Below, one piece after another: positions 15,056 to 15,947 of a stretch of 15,947 nucleotides of DNA. Both the position numbers and the translations under genes were made by a program. Below the pieces are notes generated by a model, which saw only the letters and a program-made list of their open reading frames with translations, ran no database searches and was not told the DNA's origin. The stretch comes from JAYEHK01 sp034659475 (GTDB taxonomy: Bacteria; Bacillota; Syntrophomonadia; Syntrophomonadales; Syntrophomonadaceae). Numbering within the stretch: position 1 is the stretch's first letter; the number at the start of each line of letters is the position of its first letter. The stretch lies in NCBI GenBank assembly GCA_034659475.1, contig JAYEHK010000095.1, positions 1 through 15,947 of the forward strand, written 5' to 3'.

Positions 15056-15314
15056 TAATTTGATAAATCAGAGAATAAACACGGATTATTCTAATTCCAA
15101 TAGGTTGAATAGACACGGACTAACGCGGACCTTTAAGACTTTCGCAGACTTTTTTTATTTAAACGTAGAGAAAGCTTTCGAGGCAAGACTCCATATGTTA
15201 CCTAAATTTAGGTCCGCGGAGGTCCTGAAAGTCCGCGTTAGTCCGCGTTCAATCAAAAAATCATAGTAAATCATAAAAATCAGCATACATTCAAAACCTA
15301 TTTTGTTAGTAATC
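15056..15314. other. Gene-free spacer holding a repeat structure
   Basis: This spacer separates the plus-strand terminator from the stop of the SGNH hydrolase. I see no supportable gene: short open frames across it run through the inverted-repeat arms and lack ribosome sites. Its main content is the inverted repeat at 15111-15250, and 15079-15088 (acacggatta) looks like one more degenerate unit of the same motif. No clean terminator for the hydrolase gene is visible. Confidence 0.6.
15111..15250. repeat. Long imperfect inverted repeat with 'cgcggacta' units
   Basis: The left arm (15111-15149) and the reverse complement of the right arm (15212-15250) align without gaps over 39 nt. They share an exact core GGACTAACGCGGAC, and the rest matches at roughly two thirds of positions. 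Each arm contains short direct copies of a (a/g)cgcggac-type unit. The 62-nt spacer contains AAAGCTTT (15171-15178). The G+C of the arms differs from the AT-rich flanks, suggesting a dispersed repeat or small mobile remnant. Confidence 0.75.
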
Positions 15315-15866
15315 TTATTTAAATATTCCAGGATCAATCACCCTAAACATCGCTTCATAGCCTTCGACAGTCGGGTGCCCGCCATCAGGCAGGAGAATAT
15401 CGGTTTTAACTTCCCCCGACTCATCATAAAATGCGCTGCAAAAGTCGATCACCGGATAGCCTTTTTCAGTTGCATACTCCCTCATCCACTTGCGAATCCG
15501 CCAGAGCATACGTTCAAACTCGGACTCATCAACTGCAGTCGGCAGTCCCAGAATCACCCGGATATCATTTTCCTCCGCCCGTTTGCAGATCGTGGTCAGA
15601 TTGATGATGATTCGATCATACGACACCCGAAGAAACACATCATTAATGCCTCCCATTACAATAAGATGGGTCGGTTTATAGGCAAGCACTGAACGATCAA
15701 AACGACGCAGCATCTGGCCGGTGGTATCCCCGTTCACACCCTCATTGATGAGAGGAAGCCCCATCAGTTCCCCCAGCATGCTCACCCAGGAGTATTTTGT
15801 TCCATGCGGGTAGCCCCAGGTAATGCTATCCCCCAGACACATAATTTTCATCTGTTGATTAACCAT
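15315..15866 (-). CDS. SGNH/GDSL-family hydrolase
   Basis: A 183-residue esterase/lipase-like protein of the SGNH fold. Block I is GDSIT (12-16, nucleophile Ser14), block II GVNGDTTG (43-50, Gly46), block III GGIND (72-76, Asn75) and block V DGGHP (161-165, Asp161 and His164). The full Ser-Gly-Asn-His set is present, so it should be active on an ester or acetyl group; the substrate is unknown. No signal peptide is evident, so it is probably cytoplasmic. I place the start at the ATG at 15866, which has GAGGGG 4 nt upstream. A longer frame to a TTG at 15923 would translate the 15-bp tandem repeat and has no good ribosome site. Repeats lie on both sides of the gene. Confidence 0.88.
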   Translation of the reverse strand: MVNQQMKIMCLGDSITWGYPHGTKYSWVSMLGELMGLPLINEGVNGDTTGQMLRRFDRSVLAYKPTHLIVMGGINDVFLRVSYDRIIINLTTICKRAEENDIRVILGLPTAVDESEFERMLWRIRKWMREYATEKGYPVIDFCSAFYDESGEVKTDILLPDGGHPTVEGYEAMFRVIDPGIFK

Positions 15867-15883
15867 GTTACCCCTCTTTTTTT

Positions 15884-15920
15884 TGAACCCCCGCGTGTTG
15901 AAACCCCGCGTGCCAGGCAC
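15884..15920. repeat. 15-bp tandem duplication and GTGCCaGGCAC palindrome
   Basis: tgaacccccgcgtgt (15884-15898) is followed directly by tgaaaccccgcgtgc (15899-15913), which matches at 13 of 15 positions. The second copy runs into GTGCCAGGCAC (15910-15920), an 11-bp palindrome with one central base. Palindromes of this GTGCCTGGCAC type are, to my knowledge, common as dispersed REP-like elements in bacterial genomes; membership here is inferred. It lies just upstream of the SGNH hydrolase gene. Confidence 0.6.
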
Positions 15921-15947
15921 CAACTTATCAACTTATTCAAGAAATGT

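Noticed and set aside
15111..15250. CRISPR-like array
   Set aside because: There are only two main copies, in inverted orientation, imperfect and without regular spacers.
15155..15337. A 60-residue minus-strand open frame and a 76-residue plus-strand frame over the same area
   Set aside because: Both translate the arms of the inverted repeat, lack ribosome sites and resemble no protein family I know.
15867..15923. A 19-residue N-terminal extension of the SGNH hydrolase from a TTG start
   Set aside because: It encodes the 15-bp tandem repeat (TRGF twice), has no good ribosome site, and the ATG at 15866 has a clear GAGGGG.

Overview
The window looks like chromosome from a spore-forming, probably anaerobic Firmicute (Clostridia-like). 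The evidence is moderate-to-low G+C, strong AGGAGG-type ribosome sites, GTG/TTG starts beside ATG, a clostridial-type 3-hydroxyacyl-CoA dehydrogenase, and three YheC/YheD-type ATP-grasp proteins, a family known from Bacillus spore coats. I cannot name the species.

Layout, left to right. 1-261 is a non-coding leader with a promoter for a small DUF503/YlxP protein (262-597, +). Tail to tail with it is a minus-strand pair (3321 to 591): a short YheC/D ATP-grasp ligase followed by a glutamine-synthetase-fold 'COOH-NH2 ligase type 2' amidoligase. A perfect 25-bp stem terminator (3399-3451) separates this pair from a minus-strand ychF-trkA-trkH unit (7333 to 3455), which encodes a translation-associated P-loop NTPase and a K+ uptake system. 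Next is a minus-strand pfkA-hbd-membrane PH protein unit (10361 to 7513) ending in a hairpin. A ~270-base leader containing a terminator-like hairpin lies upstream of pfkA. Two further full-length YheC/D paralogues sit in tandem on the minus strand (13414 to 10634).

Divergent from these is a plus-strand two-gene unit (13565-15015): a DUF523/TudS-like Fe-S desulfidase overlapping by 4 nt a PP-loop ATPase with an NFACT-R-like RNA-binding tail. It ends in a clear terminator. The right end holds a minus-strand SGNH/GDSL hydrolase with repeats on both sides: a long imperfect inverted repeat built of 'cgcggacta' units, and a 15-bp tandem duplication followed by a GTGCCaGGCAC palindrome.

How the genes may work together. 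The most interesting theme is the amide-ligase set: three YheC/D ATP-grasp enzymes and one GS-fold amidoligase, in two units. Upstream of the first gene of each unit, at nearly the same distance from the start codon, I see an AC-N17-CATAnnnT(A/G) element resembling mother-cell sigma-K promoters. This suggests a sporulation-stage peptide or amide-bond-forming system acting at the spore surface; its chemistry is not known from the sequence. The second theme is the pairing of a predicted thiouracil-desulfidase-like protein with a predicted RNA thiolation enzyme, which suggests sulfur transfer or thio-nucleotide handling. The remaining genes (ychF, trkAH, pfkA, hbd, GDSL) look like ordinary housekeeping or metabolic genes.
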